From DTU015 sp012837895 (GTDB lineage Bacteria; Bacillota; Sulfobacillia; Fermentithermobacillales; Fermentithermobacillaceae), in assembly GCA_050952085.1 (NCBI GenBank), contig JBMNKH010000003.1:248001-312000 (forward strand): DNA of 64,000 bases, in the 5' to 3' direction. Made by a program: the position numbers and the translations under genes. The notes under the pieces were generated by a model that made no database searches, was not told where the DNA came from, and saw only the letters and a program-made list of their open reading frames with translations. Below, piece after piece: positions 22,791-31,844 of this stretch (within the stretch, counting starts at the first letter, position 1; every line of letters starts with the position of its first letter).

Positions 22791-24632
22791 ATGGAACAAG
22801 GACGTAGCAAAGGGATAACGCCTCGCAAAGTGGTTCTTGCCCCACTCGATCCGGTTCATGACGTAGGCCTCAAACTCATCCGAAGGAAGCTTCTTGAAAG
22901 AGGGCATGAGGTAACATTACTTCCGCCTGACCTTTCAATGGAAGAGATTGTGGCACGGGCGAAAGCCATGGATCCCGACTTTATCATGATAAGCCGTGCG
23001 TTGAGCTATGGTATCTCTGAGCTCCTGGCCAAGTTTGTGGACCTGTGTGATGCTGCTGGCTTGAGGGAAAAGGCCAAACTTGTTGCAGGCGGTCTGAGCA
23101 TGAAGCCAGTGATCGCGCAGGAACTTGGATTTGATGCAGGTTTTGGGCCAGACACTCCTGTTGAAGCTGCGGTTGCTTATGTTGAAGGGCAGGAACTGGA
23201 CCTGTCAACCGGAAGCAGGCGCCGGGAGAAAGCCGATCTTACAGCAGGGTTTACTTATAAGTTCCTTGACAGTGAGATTGGTTACCTGTGCACGACCATT
23301 GCCCAGCAGCTCATAGACTGGGCAAATAAGCACACAAGTTCCGGTGTAGAAAGGGCCCGCTTGAGAATTGAGATGGAGTCTGAAAGAGATTCCAACCCGG
23401 GGCTATATTCAACACTGCGCAACGACTATGCTTCCCTGACGTCAGGTGAGGTAAAAGAATGGTATTTGACAGGGAAACATGTGTCTCATACGAGGCCTAT
23501 CACCGAAAAAGAGGCCGGCTATATCCGTTCACTCTTGAAAAATGCCGACAGCATCGTGATCCCAAGGTCTCAGGATATACTCAATGACCGTAACGTGTTT
23601 GTCCAGTATGGCACCGGCTGTCCTGTGATGGACGCTTACCACATCAACCTGAGCGTCGCTTGGGGAGCCAGGGGTGTAGTCCATTTTGACCCGTCGTGGG
23701 GAGCCAGGAACGAAGGCTTATTGGAACAGGCATGGAGCCATGAACATGACGGGACAGTGCTCACGCTCGACAACCTCCGCTTGATAAAAGGCGGGCTGAT
23801 TCCAGGCATTCTGTGGCAAGTAAGAGCCCACAGGGGCCTCAATACACCTGAAACAGTTGTGTTAGCTCACCTTTCAGGCGCAGATCTGACCAAGATCAAC
23901 ATTGTGTACGGTAGCTTGGGCGCGGGCACCGACCCTGAGCGTCTGACTGTAGACGGGGTCGAGGCCATGAGGCTTGCTGCCCAGCACAATCTGCCCTATG
24001 ACGTAGTGACCAACGAGGAACTATGCGGTGTTCCTGCGGCAAAGGCTTTTGCAGGCATGTTGATAGTTGCTACAGCAGGAGTGCTGCAGGGAGGACGCCC
24101 CTTGTTGCAGCCGCTGTTTGCCAATTCGCCTGAAGGTATGGTCACAGGGTACACTGAGCACAACTTCATCGACTTTAACGTAGCTAAAATGAGAGTGCTG
24201 TCTTCTATCATAGACGCTCCTATCTGGCCAGGTGCGCCTGTTGGATTCCTTACCCAGACCCAAGACAGGTGCCAGTCATCGGTAATGACAGCGCTTCACG
24301 CGGCCCTGGCCCTGGATTCAGGTGCGACGGCCGTGACTATTGCTTCATCAGACGAAGCTTATGCCGGAGGCCCAATCACAGCACCTGCAAGGGTAGATAC
24401 TTTGAAAGCTACCGCTGCTGCTTTAAGGTTCTTCGGCGAGGGCGGTATCAGCCCGACACCGGAAGCTGAAAGGATTGAAACTGAGCTAAGGGAAGGCATC
24501 CTGGAAGTGCTCAAGAAAGTGGCAGCTAGGGGCGATTTTGTGGCATCACTCTATGAAGGACACCTTGGCGACAAGGAAGACGGGGCTTATCCTGGCAGGT
24601 CAGGCAAGGGCACCGTTACTCTGAAGCACTAG
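22791..24632 (+). CDS. Fused cobalamin-binding / aminomutase-barrel protein (KamE C-domain + KamD-like)
   Basis: A 613-residue protein; AGGAGGTG precedes ATG 22791. Residues about 10-135 are a B12-binding Rossmann domain of KamE type: DPVHDVG with His23 as the lower-axial cobalt ligand, DPDFIMISRAL, and AAGLREKAKLVAGG plus ELGFDAGFGPD, which closely resemble KamE. Residues 150-613 resemble the KamD TIM barrel: an HTSSGVERARLRIEM start, then GTGCPVMDAYHINLS, TGYTEHNFIDF and GAPVGFLTQT. The family uses adenosylcobalamin and PLP to move an amino group. In OraE and KamE the PLP lysine lies 11 residues after the cobalt His; here +11 is Leu and +10 is Lys33, so the PLP site is doubtful. A glutamate-mutase-like activity is an alternative. 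Substrate unknown. Confidence 0.8.
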   Translation: MEQGRSKGITPRKVVLAPLDPVHDVGLKLIRRKLLERGHEVTLLPPDLSMEEIVARAKAMDPDFIMISRALSYGISELLAKFVDLCDAAGLREKAKLVAGGLSMKPVIAQELGFDAGFGPDTPVEAAVAYVEGQELDLSTGSRRREKADLTAGFTYKFLDSEIGYLCTTIAQQLIDWANKHTSSGVERARLRIEMESERDSNPGLYSTLRNDYASLTSGEVKEWYLTGKHVSHTRPITEKEAGYIRSLLKNADSIVIPRSQDILNDRNVFVQYGTGCPVMDAYHINLSVAWGARGVVHFDPSWGARNEGLLEQAWSHEHDGTVLTLDNLRLIKGGLIPGILWQVRAHRGLNTPETVVLAHLSGADLTKINIVYGSLGAGTDPERLTVDGVEAMRLAAQHNLPYDVVTNEELCGVPAAKAFAGMLIVATAGVLQGGRPLLQPLFANSPEGMVTGYTEHNFIDFNVAKMRVLSSIIDAPIWPGAPVGFLTQTQDRCQSSVMTALHAALALDSGATAVTIASSDEAYAGGPITAPARVDTLKATAAALRFFGEGGISPTPEAERIETELREGILEVLKKVAARGDFVASLYEGHLGDKEDGAYPGRSGKGTVTLKH

Positions 24633-24756
24633 AACGCAACAGCGATAAGAACACTAAAGTACCGGACACGGTACAGCCGGCAGCTGGCTTATAAGTTACC
24701 GGCTTGTCTCAGTGTCCGGTAAACCTATTCTATTCCGGAAATGGTGGATGAATTGC

Positions 24757-25794
24757 ATGAGAGTCATTGGGATTGCAGGCACTGCAAAGAACACCGGGAA
24801 GACTACCACGCTGGTGGCCTCAATCAAGTTCTTTGCGGAAAACCAGAAAATGTTCATTACTGGCATAGGGTACGACGGTGAAGACTTCGACAACCTGACA
24901 GGGCTCCCTAAGCCCCGGGTGTTTGTGCCTGAGGGGGCGATTGTTGCAAGCGCCCTGCCTCTCTTGGAGTCGTCAGATGCCAAGTTTACCGACCTAAGTG
25001 ATACAGGAGTTAGGTGTGCCTTAGGGCGCATATTTTCCGGTACCGCCACAGCTCCCGGCCAGGTAGTACTCGCCGGGCCTGCCAGTACACGGGACCTTTC
25101 CTCGGTCTTGGCCTTTGCGCCTGACGATTCAGTTGTGTTGCTGGACGGGGCGTTTTCAAGGATATCTCCTATGGTTGTAGCTGATTCGCTAATCCTGGCC
25201 ACAGGCGCCGCTAGGAGCCGTGATTCCCACAGGATCGCCAGGGAAATAAACGCTATCGACAGGATCATGGGCCTGCCCGTGGTAGACGGTCCGGGCACAG
25301 GCGACGTTTCCGGAAACGGTGTGTCAAAGATGTCAGGCGGGCTTTTTCTCCCAGGACAAGGGCACGAACTTGCGTGGCGTCTTAACGGAGCCGGGAAAGC
25401 CCAAACTGTATATGTAACAGGTATTGTTAATCCCCAGGTGTTCCTTGAAGCGCTTGAAGAAATCAACTTGAACGGGCACCGGGATCTCACTATCGTTTTT
25501 GATCATCCCATTATGCTTCTGCTCTCAGGTGATCTCCTCCGCTGGGAAGAGGTTTTCAGTGCGAACCCTGAGGAAAGGCTAACAGTCGCGGTGCGCGCTT
25601 CCACTGAGCTTTTGGGAGTCACCATCAACCCGTATACGCCCACTGAGTCAGGTGCGGGCAAGTATGTTGCTACCTATGTGCCTCCTGAAAGTTTCCTTGG
25701 GGACATCGATGGGCTCACCAGAATCGCTTGCACGGATATTATGTTTGAAGGGCCGGGTAAGCTCCATTCGTGGCTGGAGAAGTTTCTGGACTAA
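24757..25794 (+). CDS. P-loop ATPase resembling the aminomutase reactivase subunit KamB
   Basis: A 345-residue protein from ATG 24757 (GGTGG 9 nt upstream). It begins MRVIGIAGTAKNTGKTTTL with the Walker A motif GTAKNTGKTT. DDSVVLLDGAFSR may be the Walker B region. The C-terminal half has no motif I recognise. KamB, found beside KamD/KamE in lysine fermenters, has the same N-terminal P-loop and helps reactivate inactivated aminomutase. Position right after the mutase gene supports this role. The second reactivase component (KamC, MutS-like) was not found in the window. Confidence 0.75.
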   Translation: MRVIGIAGTAKNTGKTTTLVASIKFFAENQKMFITGIGYDGEDFDNLTGLPKPRVFVPEGAIVASALPLLESSDAKFTDLSDTGVRCALGRIFSGTATAPGQVVLAGPASTRDLSSVLAFAPDDSVVLLDGAFSRISPMVVADSLILATGAARSRDSHRIAREINAIDRIMGLPVVDGPGTGDVSGNGVSKMSGGLFLPGQGHELAWRLNGAGKAQTVYVTGIVNPQVFLEALEEINLNGHRDLTIVFDHPIMLLLSGDLLRWEEVFSANPEERLTVAVRASTELLGVTINPYTPTESGAGKYVATYVPPESFLGDIDGLTRIACTDIMFEGPGKLHSWLEKFLD

Positions 25795-25812
25795 GCATCA
25801 ACTGCGGGGGGA

Positions 25813-26565
25813 ATGGCCGGTTTGGACCGTCGGCGTGACAGAGGGGGTACCCAAAGGATATCCAAGTTTCTTGCACAGGCGGGAGTGGCGTCAAGGCGTG
25901 CTGCTGACCAGCTGATCCAGCAAGGACGGGTAACCGTCAACGGCAAGGTAGCTGTGCTTGGACAGAAAATCACTCCCGGAACAGATGAGATCCTTGTGGA
26001 CAATAAGCCTGTCACGCCAAAAGAAGAGCATGTGTACGTCATGCTTCACAAACCGGCAGGATACCTCTCTACCTGCCACGATCCCTTTGGCCGGCCGATT
26101 GTCTTGTCCCTTATACCCGAAATCACCCAGAGGGTTTTTCCTGTGGGACGCCTTGATTTCGATTCTGAAGGCTTATTGATCCTCACTAATGACGGCCACC
26201 TTGCCTACCTCCTCACACACCCAAAACACCAAGTGATCAAAGAGTATGTTGTGGAGGTATCGGGGAAGCGGGATAACAGCAAGATCAATGAGCTTCTTTC
26301 AGGTATAATCATAGACGGTAAAAAAGTGTACGTGGATTATGCAAAATTCCTTGATAGCCCTGGCAGTGACTTACGGATTCTCATAGGAGTCCACGAAGGG
26401 CAGAAGCACTTGGTCAAACAGCTATGCAAAGCTGTAGGATATAGGGTAAAACAGTTGATAAGAACAAGAATAGGTCCGCTTGCCATCTTCGGCCTGGAGA
26501 AGGGGAAGTGGCGCTATCTCACTCAGAAAGAAGTTCAAGCCTTGTACAAGGCGGCCCGGGGTTAG
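25813..26565 (+). CDS. RsuA/RluB family pseudouridine synthase
   Basis: A 250-residue protein. An S4 RNA-binding domain (RISKFLAQAGVASRRAADQLIQQGRVTVNG) is followed by the catalytic domain with the active-site Asp in VGRLDFDSEGLL. It modifies uridine in rRNA. The loop normally reading EGRNRQVRRM is diverged here to EGQKHLVKQLCK. The start is uncertain: ATG 25813 is close to a poly-G run, and TTG 25822 has better spacing. It is probably rluB-like rather than part of the mutase pathway. Confidence 0.9.
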   Translation: MAGLDRRRDRGGTQRISKFLAQAGVASRRAADQLIQQGRVTVNGKVAVLGQKITPGTDEILVDNKPVTPKEEHVYVMLHKPAGYLSTCHDPFGRPIVLSLIPEITQRVFPVGRLDFDSEGLLILTNDGHLAYLLTHPKHQVIKEYVVEVSGKRDNSKINELLSGIIIDGKKVYVDYAKFLDSPGSDLRILIGVHEGQKHLVKQLCKAVGYRVKQLIRTRIGPLAIFGLEKGKWRYLTQKEVQALYKAARG

Positions 26566-26583
26566 GGTGGGAAGGAGATTGCA

Positions 26584-27630
26584 ATGTCAGAAAACACCAA
26601 GTTCACGCTTCGCACAGATAAGGATGTCAAAGACTATGTTCCTGAAAAGAAGAGGCTGTATTCTGCCACGCATGAGGAAATTCTCTCAGGCGCCACTGCT
26701 GACGTTTATCTCATAAGGACCCTTGAAATTCTGGCCCGGGAAGGCAAGGCAGATACGGTTGTAACTGCGGAGATTTTCCCAAGCCGCCCAGGTATCCTGG
26801 CCGGTATGCCAGAGTGCCTACATATGCTTGAGGGACTGCCTCTCGAAGTCTGGGGTCTTGAAGAGGGGACTGCTTTCGAGACCAAAGAACCGGTACTGAG
26901 GATTACCGGCCCATATTCGCTGTTCGGCCCGTACGAGACTGCGCTGCTGGGGATACTGGCGAGTTCGTCAGCCTGGGCAACCAGAGCTGCTGAATGCAAG
27001 CAGGCAGCTAACGGCTTTCCGGTAGTGTGCTTTGGGGCAAGGCATATCCATCCGGCAGTTGCCCCTGTGATGGAGAGGGCGGCAGTGGTAGGAGGAGCTG
27101 ACGGTGCTGCTTGCATACTTGGGGCCAAGCTGCTTGGGCTCCAGCCTGTGGGAACCATACCTCATGCGCTTGTGTTGATTCTAGGCGACACTGTAAGAGC
27201 AGCAGTAGCTTACAATACACACATGCCTCCGGGCGCACCAAGGACAATCCTCGTGGATACATTCAAGGATGAATGCGAGGAAGCGCTCAGAGTTGCTGAA
27301 GTGCTGGGGACTGAGATGGAGGGGATCCGCCTTGATACCCCCGGTGAGCGTGGAGGCGTGACAGAGGATCTGGTTAGAGAGGTAAGGGCACGCCTGGATA
27401 TGGCCGGGTTCAGCCACATCAAGATTTTCGTTTCGGGCGGACTCAATCCTGAGAAGATGACCAGGTTGGCTGCTGCAGGTGCCAATGCCTTTGGTGTAGG
27501 GAGCTACATATCTGCTGCCCCGCCTATTAACATGACCATGGACATCAAAGCAATTGAAGGCAAGCCTGTTGCAAAGCGGGGTAGGATCCCAGGGATCACT
27601 CCTAACCCGAACCTTAAGCGCTTCATGTAA
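26584..27630 (+). CDS. pncB: Nicotinate phosphoribosyltransferase
   Basis: A 348-residue enzyme of the compact, archaeal-like NAPRT group. Clear motifs are GARHIHPAVAPVMERAAVVGG, LLGLQPVGTIPHALVLI, MEGIRLDTPGERGG and VSGGLNPEKM. It converts nicotinate, PRPP and ATP to nicotinate mononucleotide for NAD salvage. GGAAGG at 26571-26576 gives a workable ribosome site. It follows the pseudouridine synthase by 18 bp, so the two are likely co-transcribed. A convergent small gene lies downstream. Confidence 0.94.
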   Translation: MSENTKFTLRTDKDVKDYVPEKKRLYSATHEEILSGATADVYLIRTLEILAREGKADTVVTAEIFPSRPGILAGMPECLHMLEGLPLEVWGLEEGTAFETKEPVLRITGPYSLFGPYETALLGILASSSAWATRAAECKQAANGFPVVCFGARHIHPAVAPVMERAAVVGGADGAACILGAKLLGLQPVGTIPHALVLILGDTVRAAVAYNTHMPPGAPRTILVDTFKDECEEALRVAEVLGTEMEGIRLDTPGERGGVTEDLVREVRARLDMAGFSHIKIFVSGGLNPEKMTRLAAAGANAFGVGSYISAAPPINMTMDIKAIEGKPVAKRGRIPGITPNPNLKRFM

Positions 27631-27670
27631 GTTTCAGCTGAAGTGGAATACCGGGATACCATCGTTTGGG

Positions 27671-27937
27671 CTACCATCGGGGCGTCCCCGGCCCGGAAGG
27701 CCAGGCTATTATTCCATACGCTCCTACACCCATAGCTCCCAAGGAGAGGTACTTGACCAGCTGTAGTGTGTGGACAATGAACTGCCTCTCGAAAGTTGAG
27801 TTGGCCAGGACGACCGGATGGGGCACATCCTTTCTTGGCCCTTGCAGAATAGCGCATACAAGAGAAGAAATCACAAGGATGAGGAACCCCGAGAACACTA
27901 TTGCCCAGCCAAGATCTTTATCCCGTTGAAACTGCAA
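27671..27937 (-). CDS. Small two-segment membrane protein, hypothetical
   Basis: An 88-residue frame on the minus strand from TTG 27937, with GAGGGGG about 10 nt upstream. Two hydrophobic segments are visible, WAIVFSGFLILVISSLVCAIL and a second near YLSLGAMGVGAYGIIAW, joined by a polar loop. No known family was recognised. It is convergent with pncB. Confidence 0.55.
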   Translation of the reverse strand: MQFQRDKDLGWAIVFSGFLILVISSLVCAILQGPRKDVPHPVVLANSTFERQFIVHTLQLVKYLSLGAMGVGAYGIIAWPSGPGTPRW

Positions 27938-28204
27938 TTGGTGATGGCCCCCTCAGTGGTTCTAAGTAGAGTATTTCCAAGTGGCCGTCCCGGATAATCG
28001 GCTCGTTTACGGGAATTAACGGGAAACCGGCGGTGACCCGTTGATACGTGTGACTGTATGGAGCCAGGTGCGGAAGCCTTTGGGCGATTTCAGTACCAGG
28101 TTTCGAGCGGAAGTGGTCGATTTTGGTATGAGCTATGGCCGGAACCTGGCTGGTTTAGGTACCAGTCGGCTTGGGACGAACGTTTCGTGGTGGCAGATCT
28201 GGTT
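27938..28204. other. Intergenic stretch with no recognised gene
   Basis: No convincing reading frame, hairpin or repeat was seen between the small membrane gene and the riboswitch promoter. Both flanking genes point away from it, so it may carry the promoter of the small membrane gene. Confidence 0.6.
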
Positions 28205-28232
28205 TTGACTAGTCGTAGCTTTGGGTTACAAT
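28205..28232 (+). promoter_or_regulatory. Candidate SigA promoter for the cobalamin riboswitch - btu operon
   Basis: TTGACT (28205-28210), a 16-bp spacer and TACAAT (28227-28232) form a good SigA promoter. It lies about 90 bp before the riboswitch core and points toward btuF. Confidence 0.65.
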
Positions 28233-28325
28233 AAGAATGTGTCTTAACGACATACCTGAAGAGGCGTCAATTCTGTAGAGGAATGGCGCACAAGTTCATA
28301 ACAATCGGTTGACTAACCACATTTG

Positions 28326-28496
28326 GGTGCCCGGCACGGGAGAATAGGGAAGTCCGGTGAAGCGCAGAACGCGCAAGTCCGGCGCGGTGCCGCCACTGTA
28401 ACCGGGGAGCAACTTGCTGAAGTCCACTGAAAGATATGTCTTTCGGGAAGGAGCAGGGGCAAGGATCCGGAAGCCAGGAGACCTGCCTGAGTGTGT
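28326..28496 (+). promoter_or_regulatory. Cobalamin riboswitch
   Basis: The conserved B12-box elements occur in order: GGGAAGTCCGGTGAAG (28348-28363), GCCGCCACTGTAACCGG (28389-28405), a variable hairpin, and GGAAGCCAGGAGACCTGCC at 28469-28487. It senses adenosylcobalamin and turns off downstream genes when B12 is plentiful. The btuFCD uptake operon lies downstream. About 57 nt further a strong hairpin with TTTT (28553) is a possible expression-platform terminator. Confidence 0.95.
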
Positions 28497-28552
28497 ACGT
28501 CGCCTGACTTCGAGCGAGAGGAGGGGGCGTTTTTATGTGCGAGAAAACCTAC

Positions 28553-28575
28553 CCCCGGCCTGAGCCGGGGTTTTG
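28553..28575 (+). terminator. Intrinsic terminator downstream of the cobalamin riboswitch
   Basis: The perfect 7-bp stem CCCCGGC / GCCGGGG (28553-28559 and 28564-28570) with a CTGA loop is followed by TTTT. It stands between riboswitch and btuF, as expected of the off-state terminator. Confidence 0.8.
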
Positions 28576-28766
28576 TGTACCACAGCACTTCTGACCACGG
28601 TGGGTCTGGAGACCCCAAGCGGCTGTTTCAGGGCGATCCCCATGCTGCATTGGAAAACCTATGCCGACTTGGTGCAGCAATTGTTAAGAACCGGATTGCC
28701 GGGTCAACTCCGGGGTCTGACGTAGTTTAGTAGCCTACATGAGTCGAGAATGGAGGTAAACATAAC

Positions 28767-29708
28767 TTGATGCTGCAAGACATTCACATGAAGATCACAA
28801 CCATGGTTAAGAAAGGCTTTAGCCTAACGTTGGTCCTGGCGCTGGTTGCCGGATTTGCCGGGCTGGCTCTTACCGGATGTTCCCCGCGTTCACAGACGTT
28901 CACCGATGGTACAGGCAGAACCATTGAATTGAAGCAGGCTCCTGAAAGAATTGTGTCCATTTCGCCTGCCCACACCGAGACCCTGTTTGCCCTGGGCCTT
29001 GGTGACAAGGTGGTCGGCGTAAGTGATTGGTGCTACAGGCCGGAAGAAGCTTTGGAAAAAGAGAAAGTAGGCGACGCTTTTACCCTCAACAAAGAAAAAC
29101 TTGTTGCCCTCAAACCTGATTTGGTGTTTGTCGCAGGAACCGCAGACACACAACAAGGCAAAGAAATCGAAGACCTGGGGATCCCGGTATACTTGTCGAG
29201 CCCCGGCAGTATTGACGAAGTGCTTGAGGATATCAGGCGGGTAGCCAAAATAACCGGAGTTAAAGAACAGGGCGAGGAACTAACGACAAAAATGGAGCAG
29301 GACCTAGACAGTTTGTCAGCCAGCATTGAAGCGCTGGCGACATCCAAGCCGACAGTCCTGGTAGTGCTCGATCAAGAGCTTTGGACAGTCGGGCCTGGAT
29401 CGTTTATGGATGATGTGCTCGGCCGGGCAGGCGGGGTCAATATAATCAAAGACGTTGAGATGCAGTACCTCCAGATCAGCATGGAAGACGTCTTGGCCAA
29501 TGATCCTGATGTGATCCTGGTTACTATCCCTGAGGAGTCCATCGCCGGGTTGGAGGCCCGCCCAGGATGGTCCGATTTAACGGCAGTCAAGGAGGGCAAG
29601 GTCTACTTTGTCGATGGTGATTTGACCAGCAGGCCAGGCCCCTTTATTGTAGATGGAGTGAAGGAGATTGCCAGCTATCTCCATCCAGGGTTGAAAGAGA
29701 TTGAGTAG
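28767..29708 (+). CDS. btuF: Cobalamin ABC transporter, substrate-binding lipoprotein
   Basis: A 313-residue lipoprotein. GGAGG lies 10 nt before TTG 28767; ATG 28770 or 28791 are alternatives. The signal sequence has lipobox LALTGC. The class III binding-protein fold follows: APERIVSISPAHTETLFALGLGDKVVGVSDWC, ALKPDLVFVAG, and a C-terminal FVDGDLTSRPGPFIVDG. BtuF-like proteins capture cobalamin or iron chelates. The cobalamin riboswitch upstream points to corrinoid. First gene of the btuFCD operon. Confidence 0.93.
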   Translation: MMLQDIHMKITTMVKKGFSLTLVLALVAGFAGLALTGCSPRSQTFTDGTGRTIELKQAPERIVSISPAHTETLFALGLGDKVVGVSDWCYRPEEALEKEKVGDAFTLNKEKLVALKPDLVFVAGTADTQQGKEIEDLGIPVYLSSPGSIDEVLEDIRRVAKITGVKEQGEELTTKMEQDLDSLSASIEALATSKPTVLVVLDQELWTVGPGSFMDDVLGRAGGVNIIKDVEMQYLQISMEDVLANDPDVILVTIPEESIAGLEARPGWSDLTAVKEGKVYFVDGDLTSRPGPFIVDGVKEIASYLHPGLKEIE

Positions 29709-29891
29709 GATTTCGCACCTGGGACCGGGAGCAAGAACTAGAGAAGTGAGCCGGGAGCAGTGATTTAAGAACCGGTCCCAGCCGGTGTAACGGTATCTGC
29801 CCGAAGATCTGTGCGGCAGGGTCTGTTGGAAACTGAATCTGCCGAAGTAGGACGCTAGGCATTGGGAGCCAGGCAGGCAAGGGGGTACATA

Positions 29892-30929
29892 GTGGTGAGA
29901 GGCAGCCAAAGGGGAGTCAGGCGGAAGCTTAGCCCGCTGTTTGTAGCCGTTTCAGGCGCCTTGCTCATCCTCAGTGTATCCCTAGGGTTATCCCTGGGCA
30001 GCGTATCCATTCCGCTCAAAGATATCATCGCATCGCTGCTGGCAGGCCCTGGTGTAGAAGAATCCGGCACGGAGCACATAATCCTTTGGACACTCAGGTT
30101 CCCCAGGGTGCTCTTGGCTCTTGTTGAAGGAGCTTCTTTGGGAGTTGCAGGTGCAGCTATGCAGGGGCTGTTCAGGAACCCAATGGCCGACCCATATGTA
30201 CTGGGAGTTTCGTCAGGCGCTTCTTTAGGCGCTGTGCTTGGAATAGTGTTTGGAGCCGGGAGGGCGCTGGGGCTTTGGGCTCTCCCGGTGCTTGCGTTTG
30301 CCGGGGCATTTGCCTCAACCGGAATCGTGTATGTCTTATCTACGAAAAACGGGCGTACAGACACATGGACTTTGCTCCTATCAGGCATTGCCGTGTCCAG
30401 CCTCGTGTCCGCGCTTATCGCTTTCCTGATGGTGTTTTCAAGGCAGAGGGTGGAGGAAATCGTGTTCTGGACAATGGGAGGATTGTCCAGGGCGTCTTGG
30501 AAAGCGCTAGCGTCTGCTATCCCATACGCCTTTGCAGGTGTAGGGGTCCTGTGGTCCCAGTCAAAAGCACTCAACGCTTTTTCTTTTGGGGAAGAAGCCG
30601 CATTTCACATGGGTGTATCGGTAGAAGCGGTGAAGCGGCGCATTCTCCGGGCAAGTTCTCTTACAACAGCCAGCTGTGTCGCGTTCACCGGGCCTATCGG
30701 TTTCATCGGCCTTATAGTGCCCCATGTGGTGAGGCTCCTGATAGGGCCCGACCACCGCTGGCTTATGCCTGTATCGGCGCTTGCAGGCGGGATTGCTCTT
30801 GTGCTGGCAGACCTTCTGGCCCGCACAATAGTCCCTCCACTTGAAATCCCGGTGGGAGTTATTACGTCTTTGTTCGGAGCCCCGTTTTTCCTGTATCTGC
30901 TTGTGAAGGTCCGGAAGAGGGGGATGTGA
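29892..30929 (+). CDS. btuC: Cobalamin ABC transporter, permease
   Basis: A 345-residue FecCD/BtuC-family permease with about ten transmembrane segments. GTG 29892 has GGGGG 6 nt upstream; GTG 29895 is equally possible. Typical motifs are LRFPRVLLALVEGASLGVAGAAMQGLFRNPMADPYVLG, then GGLSRASWKAL and the coupling segment FTGPIGFIGLIVPHVVRLL. It pairs with the ATPase gene that follows 1 bp after its stop and the binding protein before it. Confidence 0.95.
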   Translation: MVRGSQRGVRRKLSPLFVAVSGALLILSVSLGLSLGSVSIPLKDIIASLLAGPGVEESGTEHIILWTLRFPRVLLALVEGASLGVAGAAMQGLFRNPMADPYVLGVSSGASLGAVLGIVFGAGRALGLWALPVLAFAGAFASTGIVYVLSTKNGRTDTWTLLLSGIAVSSLVSALIAFLMVFSRQRVEEIVFWTMGGLSRASWKALASAIPYAFAGVGVLWSQSKALNAFSFGEEAAFHMGVSVEAVKRRILRASSLTTASCVAFTGPIGFIGLIVPHVVRLLIGPDHRWLMPVSALAGGIALVLADLLARTIVPPLEIPVGVITSLFGAPFFLYLLVKVRKRGM

Positions 30930-30930
30930 G

Positions 30931-31740
30931 ATGGAAGCATGCCTGGACATTGCGGTGAATAGCGCATCGTTTGCGTACGGTGAAGACACTGTTTTGGACA
31001 ACATCAAGCTGGAAATACCCAAAGGCACTTTCTCAGCACTCCTGGGACCGAACGGGGCAGGCAAGAGCACGCTACTCAAGGTCATCTCGGGATATCTTGA
31101 GCCACAACAAGGCGAGGTACTGGTGTGTAACAAGCGTGTCCATTCAATGGGAGACAGGGACAGGAGCCGCCTTATAACCTACGTGGCGCCGGAATACCGT
31201 TCATCCTTTGAGTTCACCGTAGAAGAGGCGGTGATGATGGGGAGAATCGCACATTCCGGTTCAATCATGGCCCAGTCCCCACTCGATCTTGAAGCTGCCG
31301 AGAGGGCTATGTTAGCGACCAAGATAATCCACTTGCGCGACAGGCCTGTGACTTCGCTTTCATCAGGCGAACAGCAGAGGGTACAGATAGCCCGGGCGAT
31401 TTGCCAAGAGCCCTCCGTACTCTTATTGGACGAGCCTACAGCCCACCTTGACATGAACTTCGAGTTAGAGGTCATGGAAATACTAAGGCAACTTGTCAAG
31501 CAGGGCCGGACTGTGTTAGCCATCTTCCATGACGTGAACCTTGCACTGAGATATGCCTCAACGCTGTTCTTCATGAAACAAGGCAAGTTCGTAGAGTCAA
31601 TCCATCCTGACGGGATATCACCGGAGATCATCGAGAAGGTATATGGGGTAGAGGCCCGCATCCTTGAGGACCCTGCCGGAAAGATCCGCTGTGTGGTGCC
31701 GTACTCTATTGCCAGGCCCCCTGGGCTTCCCCGGGCATAA
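30931..31740 (+). CDS. btuD: Cobalamin ABC transporter, ATP-binding protein
   Basis: A 269-residue ABC ATPase of the FepC/BtuD family. Walker A GPNGAGKST, signature LSSGEQQRV, Walker B VLLLDEPTAHLD and the switch His in IFHDVNLAL are all present. ATG 30931 begins 1 bp after the btuC stop. It powers corrinoid uptake with BtuC and BtuF. Last gene of the riboswitch-controlled operon. Confidence 0.95.
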   Translation: MEACLDIAVNSASFAYGEDTVLDNIKLEIPKGTFSALLGPNGAGKSTLLKVISGYLEPQQGEVLVCNKRVHSMGDRDRSRLITYVAPEYRSSFEFTVEEAVMMGRIAHSGSIMAQSPLDLEAAERAMLATKIIHLRDRPVTSLSSGEQQRVQIARAICQEPSVLLLDEPTAHLDMNFELEVMEILRQLVKQGRTVLAIFHDVNLALRYASTLFFMKQGKFVESIHPDGISPEIIEKVYGVEARILEDPAGKIRCVVPYSIARPPGLPRA

Positions 31741-31844
31741 TACGCAAAGCCAGTCAATCCACACAAAGAGTAACTCCCTTGCTGTAGCTTTCTTGTCTTC
31801 ACCTCTTTGATCGCTGAAGATGGTGGAGCAGGGTTCATACTGTA

